The notes under the pieces are model-generated. The model was not told where the DNA came from. It worked only from the letters and a program-made list of their open reading frames with translations, and did no database searches. The position numbers and the translations under genes are program-made. DNA of 64,000 bases from Atherix ibis. Its lineage: Eukaryota > Arthropoda > Insecta > Diptera > Athericidae. Each line of letters opens with the position of its first letter. Position 1 is the stretch's first letter. The stretch spans positions 14,428,326 to 14,492,325 of the forward strand of contig OY282609.1 of assembly GCA_958298945.1 (NCBI GenBank), in the 5' to 3' direction. This document shows positions 1-14,877 of this stretch, piece after piece.

Positions 1-3000
1 TAAATATCATTCAAATTTTAAAATATTGTCATATGAACAATTTTCCAAAATTAATTTACAAAAATTAAATAAATTCATTCTGTTTCTATATGCAAAATGT
101 TTCAAAATTTTTTTTGTACAAATAAAATATTTTTTGAAATATTTTTATTGGCTTAATTAAGAAACCCTTAAACTATTATATTAAAACGATTTTTTTGAGG
201 ATTTCTTTCAATTGATTTAATTTTATAAAATTCAAAATTGTTATCTATTTTCTGGAATTTTTTAACAAAAATAATTAAGTTTTCAATTAAAACAAACACA
301 TTAATAGATAAACAAAATTTTAGATTTTTTTTAATGAATTTTAAATACTTATGATTTAATTATTTTCCAAACAAAAATTGTTTATTCTTTAAATTGTAAT
401 TAAAATTTTTTAATTATAATTATAAAAACTATCAGATTAAAGTTTTCTATAAAAATAAATGGAATTTATGGTTTGGGACTTTTTTCTATATTTTCTGATA
501 ACGAGTTTAAGTAATTCATTTTTGCACCTTTTTTAAAAAATTTTTAAAGCAATTTTTAGACTCTTTTAAAAAAATTGCCCATAAAATTTTGTTCTTTAAA
601 GATTTTGTAGAAACACAAAATATGTTATCAACAAAAGTTTTTTTAATTTCTTACTTTTTCTGGCAAGATTTAAACACTTTTTCTGCCAAAAAATTAAAAT
701 TTTTTAAAGGCCCCAAATGTGTTTTAAAAAAATGAAAATATTTATTGTTCAGAATATTTGGTTTTTATTTGAAATTAATAAAGAAATTTTACGTTGAAAA
801 ATATATTTTAAGTATTAAGAAATCTATGAAATATAATTAACATTATTTATTCTGAAATAAAAACATTTTTGGATGAAAGAAAATCACTAAAATGTTTTTA
901 TCCTTGGAATTGGAATAGCCTTTATAATTGGTAGCAACAAAAAATTGTATTTATTGAAACTTTTTTGTAAATAATTGTATGATAGTACCAAAAAAAATAT
1001 TCTTGCATGAGAAAAACAACGAGAAAATAGGAAAAAAAATGAACGTTATTGGGAATAAAGAAAATTCATAGAATGTGAATGACTCTACAAATCTTACAAA
1101 ATTTTCATGAAAGCTTCTTTTGTACACCATGAATCCTCACTAAAAGCTTTTATTCGTGAAATCACTTACAGCCCTGTTGTGTTCCTTTGAACGTGACCAC
1201 TATTCGGAAGGTTTTTTATGCCCCTGTGCCTTGTTTGTCTGATTTTTATTTCTTCTCTGGGATGTAATAAATAAGAAGGTCAGAACAAGTTAGCAATTAG
1301 GGGAAGAAAAATTCGACATTACGTATATTAGCTTTAAAAGGCTATTCACTCCCCCATCTACTGATGACCACAGTCACGATTTCCATTCGGGGGAAGGTGA
1401 ATAGGTGAATGAAGGATTTTTTTCTAGAGAAAAGAAAGAATATTATTTCGGTTCCTTATAGCACGAATTTCCTTTTTATTTGATTTGATTTCCTTTTACA
1501 CATTTTGTTTGTTATTTGTTTACTCTCATACGAAAAAAAATAATAATAACAATAACACTAACAATTATCATTAAATAGAGTTTATTGTATTAACGAAATT
1601 ATTATAATCATTTTTTTTTCGTTCATTATTTTCTTAATATTTTTCGTTACAGGTTGATTGCAGGTGCTATAATTTTTCTAAGAGTATATACTGCCACTAG
1701 AAGTTGGAGATGATTGTAAGGATAATATGTATATTTAAACTAAAATAAAGGGTAGATAATAATTTTTTTAAACACATTTACGATAATTTTTATTATATTG
1801 AAAGTGTGTTTTTTTATATAATATTATAAATAGATAATGTCCTATTTTAATTGAAATTGTTTTTCATGATAAAATGTTTAATTGAGGATCATGAAAAAAT
1901 GTTTAACATGAAAAAAATCTATTACGTTCTGAAAATAATTTTAATTTAATATTAACCGGAGAGGTGCTCAAAATATTTAATTTGATTAAACACAATAATT
2001 CTAAGTATATAATACGTTATTTTTATAGAATTTATAAGAAAATTTTAGACTGAGAAAATATTAAGTCTAGAAGCTTAGTTAGTAAAGTTTGTGGATCTTA
2101 AATAATTTGTGTTTAATATTTTTTAAAAAAAAGACATAAAAAATTTATATTTTGATGTTGGATAAACGCATTTAAAGCTTTTACGAAATTTTTTCGTTTT
2201 TAATTAGATATTTTAGGATCATTTTTTTAACAATATATTGTTTTTGTTCTTTTTTCATCCTTTTTGAAAAAAAATATATTGTTTTTGTAACAGTTTTTAC
2301 AACATTTAAGCTTTTATTAAAAAAGTTAAGCACCAAAAAAATATATTTATTTTTGTACTATATTTATGGATGTGGAAATAGTGGAAAGGTTATTTTTACT
2401 GAAAAAATGCCACAGATTAAAACATTTTTATGGCTTCTATATACTTGGAAGTTAGAAACTTAAAGGCAGCAACTGTTTTTAAATTGCAAGTATTTGGACG
2501 TTATTTAGTGTAATTTCATGATAAAATAAAAAACATTTTAATTAGTCATTTTTGAATAGTTAAATTATTTCATGAAAAACTTTATTATGAAAAGGAGAAT
2601 TTGGAAAAATTTGGTTTTCTTTAGTATCGTTTAGTGGCCATACCAAACTATATATATTCGGTAGAATTTAAGATTATTTTATTGTTTCGGAAAATTTGTA
2701 TTAAAATTTATTCAGTTGCTAAAAATTCCTTAATAAATATATACTCGTATTTAGTAAAAATTTAAGAAAAATAAATGGAAATCAATGGTCTTTGTTATAA
2801 ATTCATTTTCCCAGTAAGAAATGTTGCACAATTATTTCAAAAATTGAATATGACTTTTACCATCACTTCAACAAGGATAAGAAGGAAGTCAGTCTTTTCA
2901 TTTTCTGACAAGCGCCAAGTTCTATAGCCTGTTTGATGCGTTGACTTTAAAAAGCAGCGACGATTGAAAGGATACTACGAATGTTCACCCTAAAGAGACA

Positions 3001-4910
3001 GATACGAGTATCTTCGCAATATTTTTTCTATTCTTTTTTACCCCACCCTTCTAAAATACGCGACCGGAAAAGGATATGATCAACATCTACTCGCTGTCGT
3101 ACAAGGGAAGCAGATGAGTTCATAATTATTAATTTGAATAATTCAAGTAATTTTTTTTTCTTTACGCTCAGAACTTACTTTTCCTATCATCATAATTGAT
3201 CCCTTTTCTGTGTCACCTTTAAAAAAATTAATTTTTATCGTCTATGTTTATCATATTAAAAATATAAAAGAGTAAATTTAATGCAAATATTTTCTTCGCA
3301 GTTTTTCTTTAATTAAAATTTCAAACAAACTTCAAAAAAAGAAAATACTTGCAAACAAATATGATCAATTTCTATTTCATTATTTTTCCTTGAAATTTAT
3401 TCCAACAAGGGAAAAGTGTGGAAAACAGAAAGAGTATGTAGATGATTAAGGGAGGTTTTACTTTTTCTTCTTATTTTCTTGAAATTTTCTTTTCTTTTCA
3501 TTTTTCTTTTTGGGATTTACTGCAAGAGTGTTCCACCTGCTAAACTTTCACAAAACCTTATTATCCTTATGTGTGCACACGACATGTTCGCTGCACTTTA
3601 TCTATTTTGTCCTTTTTCCTCAAGAAAAAGACTTCCTTATGTTGTACTATTAAAGAGTATACAAACTCGTTTAGAATGTAATAATCGCTACGGATTTCCC
3701 TACAGAAAAAACTTGTGGATAAAAAGGAAAATAAACTAAACAGGAACACCAAAAACTCTATCGTTTTAGTGCAGGTGAAAATGACAGCGTGATGATGCAA
3801 TGTTGTTAGTACTCGTAAATGTTATCGCCTTTTTCTCCGAACAATATTCTCTGCACTTTTTTTATCAATATTGTTATTTGCAATATTTAGTAAGACGAAA
3901 CTTTGTAAATGTTTCAGAAACTTTCGTCAAAATATTTTTCAATAAAGTTTCCCTCTCTTTCATATTAAAATATATAGGAGCCATGATGGTTGCGAAAAAA
4001 ACCAGCCATAATAATAATGAAAGTATTTGCCTTCTTGTAGTAAATGAATTTAGTTCAGAATACTTTTAAAATAATAACTATTTTGTGCATATAATTTTTT
4101 TAGAACTAACAATTTTTTTACAAATTAGCTGTAAAAATAATTAAAAAATTATCTTTCCCAGAAGAAAGAATATCTTTTAATAACAAGTATTATTAATATA
4201 AGCTTTCAGAAATTACATCTTCTAAATTGATTAATTTGAAAAATAATTGTTTGTCCAATTTTTTAATTTAGTTTAGTTTTTTTTACAACTTTGTGAATAT
4301 TTTGGTTTTGGTAAAAATTTTCCCAAAAAATATTGTGATTTTTACGGAATGTTTAGTAAAATTTGCAGAAATTTTAACTGAAATTTTTTTAAAACTGTCA
4401 TAAAAACTTAAATGAGTTTTTTTCTGAAATTTTTTAAAAAAATTCATTTTTGTTTTTCTAAAATTTTTCTAAAAGTTATGGTATTTTTCCACTTCGAATT
4501 TTTTGCTCAATAATTTGGCAAATTTTTCACTTTTTTGGAATTTTTTATAGAAAATTTGCTGAAATTTAGATTAGTTTTATGCAAATTCATCGAAACTTTT
4601 ACTGAAGATTTGTTTTGTTTAATTGAATTTTATTTGGTTCTTTTTTGTCTAGAAATTAAAAAAAATTTAAAAAATTTACTAATAAAAGCTACACTTTCGT
4701 AAAAATATTTTATATTACTAAAAATATTTGAAAAATATTTATTTCAATACAATTAATAAAATAATTTAAAAAACTAACATTATAGAAGATATGAAAAATG
4801 GATCCAATAAATTGATTTTAAATTATTTTTATCCTGATTCCTTGTATATAAGTGAAAATTCCACATGGGATACGAATAACATTTGTTGAAAATTTTTTCA
4901 TATGCTCTTA
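1..4910. other. AT-rich stretch with no supported gene
   Basis: This stretch is dominated by A/T homopolymer runs. Open frames are short, mostly lack a plausible ATG and show no recognisable protein motif. A small hairpin-capable inverted repeat lies at 1,342-1,404. It could be intergenic DNA or a large intron of a gene outside the window; the sequence does not tell which. Confidence 0.6.
1342..1404. repeat. imperfect inverted repeat
   Basis: The left arm CTATTCACTCCCCC near 1,342 pairs imperfectly with the reverse complement of GGGGGAAGGTGAATAG near 1,389, leaving a loop of about 33 bases. It is one of the few C/G-rich spots in the region. It may be a fragment of a foldback element or chance; no target-site duplication is clear. 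Confidence 0.3.
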
Positions 4911-5270
4911 CTGTATTGAACAGAATTGATGGTGACTATCTGCACATTCCTAGGTCCTGTTAGATGACTAAACGTTTAGTATTGTGGGATGGATATACTG
5001 GAACGTCTAGGGTTGCAAGTACAAAAGAATGTGTTCAGCAAGCAGAATTTTGGTCTTGACTAAGATTACTTGATTCAGCATAAAAGCGCACAAATCCTGT
5101 GGGATCCTTGAGAAATTCTATTTCCTTATGTGAACAGTGGAACAGTGTTTGGTACTACTTAGGAATGTTTTCTATGGTTTCCCTCTAATCTGTTGGGATA
5201 ACCACTAGAGTCCAGAAGGGTTTTCGTATCAATACCTTTACTTGAATGGGAAACGTGTAAAATGTAAGAT
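4911..5270. other. GC-richer island, possible decayed mobile element
   Basis: About 360 bases of more balanced composition stand out from the AT-rich surroundings. I translated parts of both strands and found no uninterrupted frame and no recognisable catalytic motif. A decayed transposon is the simplest explanation, but I cannot assign a family. Confidence 0.3.
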
Positions 5271-8200
5271 TTAGATTGAATTCTCTTATTTGAATTTGCC
5301 TTCATGTCCACTCATTTTCTCATTCGTGTAATTATGAGTTTTCATTACCAAAAGTAATAATAGTTTTGGTAATAGAAAATTTTATAATAATTCAAGTTTG
5401 ACACTAAATTCAAATTTGTACTATTCTCTGTTTTACAGATAATTTTACATATGTAACCAGAAAAAAACGAACACTGGAAAATATTCTTTTGAAAAATGCA
5501 ATTAAATTGGATAATCAAAGCATATATTGAAATAATAACTATCATTTGGCAAATGTAAATCAACATTGAAATTTAATTAAACTTCTGGTAAATGCTATAA
5601 GATAGTGACTTTGAGATGCAAAATCCATTTTCAAATAATCGCGAATGTTTATTTATACTATTCGGTAACTTAATATCATTGAAAGGATCAAGAAATTGGC
5701 ATAGGATATTTTCAATCTAAATTCACATTTCCAATTGTGTTTGGTTTTCTGTATCGTATAATTTAATATGTCTAAGGATATATTGTACAATTATAATCAG
5801 CTCTGAAAGGTTTAGTTTAGTAACTCGTTATTATTTGAAATCATTTGTCTTCATCCTGCAATTCTTACTTCGTTCGCTCGGAACTTGAATGTCAAATTGT
5901 CGTCAATTTGAATTGCGAAATCTTAAAGTGATTCCCTGAGCCAAAACTATAGCTAACTGTTAGGTTATGAAGAGTTAATGAACAGATTTTAAGTACAATA
6001 AATCGATTTATTACAGTCGCATTTGATTACGACATTCCCACCCTTGGATATATTTCATTATAAATTAACTAACTTTGAATATTTTCAACTAATATAAATG
6101 CAGTTTAACTTTTAAATTCATTTCTGCCTATAGTTATTTTAGCTATTTAAATTAGTAAAGCTTTGAATTTTTTTGATTCATGAATTTTTTTGTTGATTCT
6201 ATTAAAAATTTCTTAAAAATTAAATTTAATATCAAATCAAGTATTTCAATATATTTTCTGGGTTTGATTTTTTAAATATTTTCTGTAATAAAATTGTAAA
6301 TTTCATTTGTTTTGTTTCCTTAAAAAAAAGAAAGATATTTTTATAAAATTTGCATTTGTTTTTTTTTTTAAATGAAAATATTTTTGATATTTTTTTATAT
6401 GCAAACTGAAAGGAACCTTTCTTTTTTCAATTCTGAATAATTAACATTCAATTCTGAATAATTTTATTGTAAAAATTAACTTGTTTGTAATTAAACATAA
6501 ATTAAAAATTAAACTTCTTTATAAATTTGTGAAGAAAGATATTTTCTTTCTTCACCTTCGCAAGCCTGATTTTTATGGCTAACTTCATTTTGAAAGAAAA
6601 TTCGTATTCCTTATCTTTAGTAATCTTAACATTAGAGACAATATATCATTTTACCTTCTCTCTCCTCACTTCCAAAGGTGCCTTTCGCCACAAGATTTGT
6701 GCCCTTGTGGTTTGTGTAGGTGTTGAAAATATTTTCATCTCTAGATAGAACAGTTGAACGGGCTCGAAAAATATTTGTTTGTTTTCACAGATGGGGCAAC
6801 CGACTGCAAAAAAAACTTTTTGTATAGTTGTCGTCGTCAATGATATGCAAATCCGTGGTCTGGCTTATGGTGTCTTACCGTACAGTGCGACTCCGTACTA
6901 TGTGAACTGTGGGCAATAAATTTGATAGTTTAAATTACTATGGGCCTTTCCAATTGACGCAATATCATTATCTCGATGACAGACAATTCACTCTCAAAGC
7001 TATTCGCAGTCTATTGAATGATCCTGTCCCCAAGAAGAGTCGACATAACCTACTCTTTAATAGAAGTTTGGCATTATGGGCAATTAACGTGCTGACCATT
7101 TGGCTAAATACACTATCCGGCTTCCTGTGCTCAAAGCTGCCTCACTTACTAATGACAAATAACATCATCAGCTATGTGGGGAAATACAGGCTGGGGCAAC
7201 AGTAAAATCTTTTATGTTAACTGTCTCACTTGCCACCTACTTATAATCCTGGCTACTTGGCATCTTTCACAAAATCACGATAAAAAAAATTGCTCAGAAT
7301 CCGCACTTATTATACACGCTTTACGAGAATCTGCCAACCCTGTATTATTCTACTAACTATCCTGTATATTTCAAGCAAATATCAGCAAACCCAAAAAAAT
7401 TCAGAAAGTCCCTTTTGCAATCTGGTGAAAGAAATAAACATACTTTATAAAATATAAGAAACTCTTACTGCCTACGAAAACAGACCAGGTTCGTTTATAA
7501 AACTGGTAACGCCCATCCACACGAAACTGGAAGTCCCCAAATGGTCGTGGTAATGTATAATTGCTCCTGGTTGATCTAAAAAAGACCCTACATAACAATA
7601 AACTGATGTCCACAAATTTAAGGGATGTTAATTTTCGACAAAGTTGTTAAATGCTTAAACTAGCTTTAACAACAGACTTTGTTAGTCTTCTTAAAATGCC
7701 ATTAATTAAGATGACAAAAACTACCCTAAAATTCTCCCCAACCATCCCTAACTTATTTGTAATCGAATATGATCATCTAATAATAAAGTGAGTGGATATC
7801 CAAATTGAGTAGACAGTCATTTAAAAACCCGAAGAACAAATTTCTCATTTGAAAACTTATCCAACTTTTCCTATCATCGACAAAATTTTTACAATTTTCA
7901 CTCTTTTCTATTATTATTACCGTAAACCCCTACCCTATTTATGGGGATAGAAGGAAGTTCTAGTCAAAGTTAGTAGGATTATCACTATTGTAGAGGAGGT
8001 ATGATGAAAGCAAAAAAAAAAAAGAAAAACGACTGTATTTTGCGAAATTGGGTGTTTTGAGCATATTGGGTGTAAAAAAGGATGCGTGGAGGTGATAAAA
8101 ATTGTTGAGAAATAAGAAAATCAATTTATATATTGTTCGGTGTGTTATCACACTGCTTAGAAAACTGTTTATCCAAAATGGAAAAACAAGTGGAAAATTC

Positions 8201-9699
8201 CGAAAACGTGATTCGAATTTGTATTGTTATCACGTACTTCCGGTGTACAGACACACAGTCGAACATATAATCGCGCACGTGTGCGAATGCTTTAATAAGG
8301 CAGGACAAATGTGTATAAAATATTTTATGATTGTTGTATCACAAATCCTGTGTGTGTGTAGTTGTACATATGAACTTCTTGCACACGGACTCCTCAGGAA
8401 TTTTTCGGAGTCAAACGTGTCCGCATATATGTGTACGTACTGCTAGTTTTTGAGCCATGTTCGCAGCCAACTTCTCTGAACTTCCGGTTAGGGTTTCTAT
8501 ACCAAACAGTTCACAACGAAAATCCATACGAAAAGTTTTTCCTTACCGATAAAGATCGAATGTTCACAATCAACCGGAATCCTATCAAAGGAAATGAGGA
8601 TAAACGAAATATGGGGTTGTGGCAACAATAACAATACAAACTAATAATAATTGAGATAGTAAATGTTTTGATAAATTAATAATCGAACTACTCCCGTATG
8701 GGTTTTTAAGGAGTTTTCCCTGCTTAAGATTTGTTGTTTCGCAAGCATACAAATTGATTTTCATTTCATTGTGATTACACAATTTTCTTCGATTAGTTGG
8801 AGGAAAAATTTCCTTTTAATTAATTTCCACACAAAATGGAATACTAATATGAGTCTTCGCCTATATAAATGTACTTGATTATATTTTGATAATTGATTTT
8901 ATATAAACAAAGGGATTGTATCAGTTTTTCGTTTATACAGTAGAATTATAGATAAAAATAATTTTTGCTTTAGTAAGTTTTATTAGTATGATGTAAGGAT
9001 TTTCCCGAGTATCTGCAAACGTTTCTTGTTATCTTTCTTTTTTGAAGGAAAATTATAAAAGCACATATAATGGCAAACATCCGCACTATAATTTTTAATA
9101 TTTGCTGGGACAAAAAAAATAAAAATACATCAGAAAATTTTCACATTGCATATAAACAGGTGGAAGAATAAAAGAATCAACTCGTTTCGTATATAACCGA
9201 ATGTGACATTCTTTGCAGAAAAATGAATTTTCCCTAACAAAATATTCGAGAAGATTTTCTTTTCATCACTTGGGGATACGTTCTTAAATAAAAATGCAGT
9301 TGGAAGGAAATTGAAAAATCTCTGAAACGTTGCATATGTGAGACGCTGTTAGATCATTTATTTTTTAGCATAATAACGTAAATTCAGAGCTAATAAAAAA
9401 ATTTCAATTTAAATAGAAAAATGATACGAGAATGACTAAAATAATAAGTTTTTTGCTATTATTTTACTTGAGAAAATGTTATAAATTTTCATATTCAATT
9501 TTTTTTTAAATAACAAAATAATAATAACTTTTGGTGGAAAATTTTGATTGCTTCTTAATAATAAATTCTCTGTTTTTGTCCTATTATCCGAAAAATTTGG
9601 GATTTTTAGTTAGGAAAAAATATTTCCATGTGGAAAATATAATTGTCAAAATAACTTATTGTTTGAGGACCTTTAAGGATAGGCTCCATCTCAATAAGC
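5271..9699. other. AT-rich stretch with GC-richer patches, no supported gene
   Basis: Patches around 6,640-7,620 and 8,100-8,630 are less AT-rich and contain open frames of 60-114 codons on both strands. Their translations show no family motif, and the longer ones begin at non-ATG codons. They may be decayed transposons or missed exons; I see no splice-flanked, conserved-looking exon in them. Confidence 0.5.
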
Positions 9700-9860
9700 G
9701 TATAAAATTTATTTCATCCACTGGTATAAAAAATACAAGACCGTAGCCCTGCTATTTGTACGAGAAGTAGTTTGTATAAAGTGGGATCAAGAATACTACT
9801 CTGTGGTACACCAACTGTGATTGGTACGCGGATTAGCCATGAGTTTACTTTGAGAAACAA
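9700..9860 (-). pseudogene. LINE reverse transcriptase fragment (palm region)
   Basis: The minus strand reads TVGVPQSSILDPTLYKLL, a close match to the GVPQGSxLGPxLY motif that precedes the catalytic FADD box in LINE (Jockey/CR1-type) reverse transcriptases. The two conserved glycines of the motif are replaced by S and D, the downstream YADD box is not seen, and stops follow. This is a short, dead retrotransposon remnant. The family reading rests on this single motif. Confidence 0.65.
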
Positions 9861-11048
9861 TTTAAATAAAAGAATAATTTTATATTATCAAAATAACTCA
9901 AAATTGTAACGGAGATTAATATAATTTTGCATTGCTAAGAAGCAGTATTTCTCAAGTAGTTTTATCAAGAATTCCAAATTTTTCATTTTTAAAAAGATCT
10001 TAAATTTATATTAACAGTTGAAAATATAAATTAAAAATTTTTAATTTTTTTTCATTCAAGAATAATAATAAAAGTACATCGCTGAAAATCAGTTATGAAA
10101 TTGGACTAAACTAAAATTTATGTTTTTTTTTTCCATTAATAAGAAATTATCTTAAAAGTTTACAAAATGTTATGCGTAAATTATTGGACTTGTTATAAAC
10201 AGGAATATTATTTTTTTTTAACTTTAAAATATATTAACTTGTAAGTAGCTACTAAATATGTGGTAAAAAAATGTTACACTATCTTTAATTGAAGTTTGTT
10301 AGAATAAAAGACCTGGTTAATAGCTAAACTTTACCCGTTAACATTTTCTTTAATGCTGAGTTTTTTCGTTATAGTTATTATTCCATATTTTTAGTAGACA
10401 GTTATATTTTAATATAGCAGATAAATAATTTTCGAAAACTACTGCAGATACTTTAGTAAAATAGAGGCAAAGACGGAAATACATTGGGGATGGACTCAGG
10501 TTACCTAGACACTCATTTGTAGTTGAAGTTCAATTTATATACCAAACAATATCCTTATAACAAAATTGTACTAAAAAAAGGAACTAAAAAACTTTTTTAA
10601 ATCTTTATTTTTATTATAAATCTATCGATTTTAATTTTTTTTAAACTATATCTTAAATCGAAAGACGATTTTTTGCTATTATTTCATAAGAAAAACTGAA
10701 AAAAATATACAAAATTTCCCAACAAAATGTATGAAATTCATAATAGACCATCTGTGAATATAATTAATAATATAATTTGGCTTTTTTTTAGTTCTCAAAT
10801 AACAGAACAAGCACAATATATAATTTTAAATAACCATTCCCCAGTACCATCAGAGTCGAATCGTTTACTATTTGCAACAACGGTCTTGTTTCCTTGGATC
10901 CCCACTCAGTTTCCTTTTTTCGAATTCAAATAAATGAAATTTAATTAAATGTAAAACTTTTGCATTTTCCATTGACGAATAAAAACTATTAAAATTTATT
11001 TAATTGAAAAGTGTTGGAGCGTGTTTACAAATTAAAATCTATCCTAAC

Positions 11049-11093
11049 GACGATGATGGTGGTGATTATGAAGATGATGGAGATGATTATGAT
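11049..11093. repeat. imperfect GAT/GGT microsatellite
   Basis: A run of imperfect GAT-type trinucleotides (GACGATGATGGTGGTGAT and onward) spans about 45 bases. It is a simple sequence repeat; no surrounding reading frame suggests it is coding. Confidence 0.7.
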
Positions 11094-14000
11094 AAAAGAG
11101 GAATAAAATAAAGGTAAATAAAAAATATTATGGTGGAAATATTGTTAAAATAATTTAAATATAGTATAAATAAGGAATCGTTGCCATAAAATATTTTTGA
11201 TAAGAGTATGAAATTCATAAAATAATAGAAAGCTACAAATTTGCGTTAGGAAGGAGAGAAATATGCTCAATGAATTTCCATTGAATAATGAGAAGTACAC
11301 TTATTCAGTTTTCCATATTCATATCATAATATAATTTTCATTATTATTCAACTAAACTGATGTGAGTTAATTTTCAACTTAATAAACGGCAATGAGAGCA
11401 AAAATTTTAATATTTTCTTTAAATTCTTTGTTATCGGATACACTGTCATCCCCTTAAAAATATTTCCGTCTAATACGTACGAAAATATTTAGGGGAATGG
11501 TAGATATTTATGTAAGGATACATATTCGTATAAGAAATAGTAGTAATTTTACTTATTTTATGTGAGAGATAGGGGTAAGATAGGGTGTACGAGGGTAGTG
11601 TGTTTTTATGCGGGTTGAGACTGGTATACATCAGGTTTATTGTGAACGTATTTTATTATCGAAATAACATAAACTGCCAACTTGAAAGTTTTCCCTTCAA
11701 ATTTCTACACTTTTCTCTGGATTTTAGTGTTATTCCTGTGTTACGGTGTAGTCTAATGTTTATAATCTTTTACACCTTTCACTTGGTTGGAATCAACGCT
11801 CGCCCGACACATCAGAACAGAAACGCAAGCATCTGTTCTAATTCGCTGTACACCTTGGCCTTCATTAACCTCCCCTCCACAGTCCTGAAAAATAAGGAGC
11901 TTTTTTTTATGTAGCGATACGAAATTATTATTATTCTCATTATTATTTTTCCAAATGACAGCATCTTGGTTTCTTGCTGTCTAAGAATTTTTCCTCTCGA
12001 CTAAGTTTACTTTTTATGAAACTCCTAAATAAGTGTACGTAAAATTAATACGTGTATGTAAATGCAACAAAAGAGGTGCAGAAACAGACAAAAAATTAAA
12101 TAAACAAAACTGCGGCACAGAAAAAGTGCCGCCCATGATCCTTTAAATTATTATTCATACTCGTACGTATGTATTTCCCGTTTTTAAGTATAATTCATAA
12201 AACTTTATATCCTGTTACGATTAGAATTTTTCCCATTCACGTTTAATATTGTCATAAGTAAAATAGCGCCATAATACGACTACTATTACTACACTCATCC
12301 TTTAAGGTCTGGTGGCATCCCTTATTTTTTAGTCGTATTTTATTATATTTTAACAAAATTTACTTTGTTAACAAGAATTTAGTTAATACTCGTAGATATC
12401 ATTCGCTCGAAAGTAAATTTATTTTTCATTTTATTATTGTTTTTCTGTATTATTCGTAATACTTTCTCGTAGATTGTTAGTATTTATTTCTTTGTTTCGT
12501 TTTCATGGCCAAGCTTAACTTTTTCCCCATGATCTTGTATAATTTATTTAGTTATTTAATCAAACATAAATTTCTTTCTCCCACAGTGATTTTTTTCATT
12601 TTTATTAGGCTTTGTTTATATATTTATTTTTAAACTTTATCAAAATGGAACGATAAAAGGGTGGACATCATTTATAGGGAAACTTTTATAATGTTAAATT
12701 TTCGCCTGAACATTTTTTTTAAATTCCTTTAATAATTTTATTATTTCCAGTAATTATTTAATTACACTTTTTTGATAAAAACGTAAAAGAAAATTATAAT
12801 TAGAAAAAAAAATCATATTAAGAAAAAAATATTGAAAATTTTATTAAAATTTTTAAATTATTGTGTAAAATGTATTTTTATGAAATTTTGAGGAATTTTG
12901 TACATGTTTGATATGTTGCCCAAAATCAATTGGGGCATAATCATTTTTATTTTAAAAGTTCAGTTTTAATATTATTTCATATGAAACAAAGAATACTGTT
13001 TTCAGGTATACCGAATTTCAAGTTAAAAGAATCATATAAAAAAATCAATATATATTATTAAGAAAATATTACAAAATAATATTGATAATTTTTGCTATTA
13101 AAATTTGGATTTATAAATCTATAAAAAATTCTGTTTTAAAGTTATTTGTAAGCTTTTTACGCAAATATATCAATTAGTACACAATATAAAAAAGAAAACG
13201 TTTCAATCAGCTTTTAAATTCAGACGCTTTTTTTTCAAAAATATCACAATTGTCACTTTTTAAATTATGTTAATGATACGAAATAAGACTGAGATTACTG
13301 TCCTGAGATACACAATTTGTTAGAATTCCAAAAAAAAATATCAATATTTCATTCAAAAATGTTTTTTTTCTCAAAAGTATCTAAGACTAATTTTTCATTT
13401 ACACGTAAATGGTATAAATTTTTGTTAATTAAATTTTATTAATAATTTTGTGTTAATTTTTTTACAATACACTATTACGTATAAAATAAATGATCTTGTT
13501 AATTTTAGTAAAAAAATAAATTAAACATATTCAATTATTAGTAATAAAAAATTCTTATTTCTTAAATAAAAATAGTTATATAAATTTGGACCAAAATTGA
13601 AAAAAAAAACAGAAAAAAGTCAAATTTGTAATTTTTTAATTATGATTTTCCTAAAATTATTAAAAGATCTAATTATGCAAATCCAAGTAATTCTATTAAA
13701 TGGGATTAAAAATAATTAATTGAAATTTTTTTTTCAGAATATTGCAATTTTATGAACACAAAAAAAGTTATTTTCTTTCAACTATAAGAACTTGACTATT
13801 AAAAATATTTGCCATATTTTAGTATTTAATTGATAGACTTCACTAAATAGACTATCAGTTAAGTTAATAATCTTATATAATTGAAGACTTATTTTCAACT
13901 TAAAACTCGCATATTAATTTCAAATTTCTTATTTCAATGCTGATAATTTTCGATCTCAAGTTAGAATTGATGGCATCACTTTAGAAATAATTTTCAAGAT

Positions 14001-14176
14001 CATCACTTAAGTTTAGAAATTTATTTTTTGTAGAAAAACATTCGAAAACTTTGCTCTCAAGTAGTTTATTTTCAATTTCAATGTTAGACTATAAACTAAA
14101 AATAGTCACGACTGTTTCATGTTTTTGTCAGAAAAATAAATACGAACTCACCAAGAAGAAAAAATCTCATCAAAAT

Positions 14177-14211
14177 GGTCATTATCATCATCATCATCAC
14201 CATCACCACCG
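14177..14211. repeat. imperfect ATC/ACC microsatellite
   Basis: A run of ATC/ACC trinucleotides (TCATCATCATCACCATCACC) spans about 35 bases downstream of Mp20. It is a simple sequence repeat of the same kind as the one at 11.05 kb but in the opposite orientation. Confidence 0.7.
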
Positions 14212-14685
14212 TTGGTATTGAGCAAAAAATTTATTATTAAATTATAACATCGATGAAAAAAAAACATATCAAAAATAATCCTGTAGAAATAAAATTAATC
14301 CCCTAAACCCTCTTCCAATAATTACTGATGAATCTAAAATGAATGTTGCGATTTTGAAAATATTTTTCTGGATTTCTAAAAATACCTTCGTTATTGGAGA
14401 CCTCATACCGAACGATGAATATTGCGTATTCAAAAATTTTCCTATGTAATATCTACCAACTCCCCTGCCCCACTTTCCCATAGCAGTGTAAATGATATTT
14501 ATAAATTTATCGTGTGTTCTAGTTTCGAAAATGATCCAATTTTCGAGAACAATCCAAAAATTTATGCTTTGTAAAAAAAAATCCCCAGCGAAAGTGTTTA
14601 ATTTTCCAGTAAAAGTGTTTCCTGCCCAAATTTCCCAATAAGAAACATCGTAAATTTTGTAAGTTTTTTTGAAAAAATATTTTCT

Positions 14686-14691
14686 TTTAAT
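14686..14691 (-). terminator. candidate poly(A) signal of Mp20
   Basis: The minus strand reads ATTAAA about 190 bases after the Mp20 stop codon. I see no canonical AATAAA on the minus strand between the stop and this point. The assignment is tentative because such hexamers are common in AT-rich DNA. Confidence 0.35.
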
Positions 14692-14877
14692 TATAGGAAA
14701 TTTTTTTTAAAAATTTTTAGACATAAAATTACAATAATAATTGAATAGAAACGATCCTAATACGAGTATTTAAAAGTTGCATTAAAAAATAAGCTTAAAA
14801 ATTTAAGCTTTAGTCGTACATGCTGGAACAGTACTGCGTCCTTTTTCTTTTCATCTGATTTTTTTGGGAAATGGAAT

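Larger units (their letters stand above)
9861..14685. other. AT-rich stretch downstream of Mp20, no supported gene
   Basis: No open frame with recognisable homology is visible. It contains two short trinucleotide-rich tracts (11,049-11,093 and 14,177-14,211). A 109-codon open frame at 11,585-11,914 has no motif and does not start with ATG. Confidence 0.55.

Noticed and set aside
3479..4069. Overlapping open frames of 77-89 codons, one with a signal-peptide-like start
   Set aside because: They overlap on both strands, the longest start at TTG, and none shows a family motif. The hydrophobic start is what T-rich DNA gives by chance.
8102..8446. 114-codon plus-strand open frame with many cysteines
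   Set aside because: It has a non-ATG start, no recognisable cysteine spacing of a known domain and an overlapping minus-strand frame. It was not kept as a gene.
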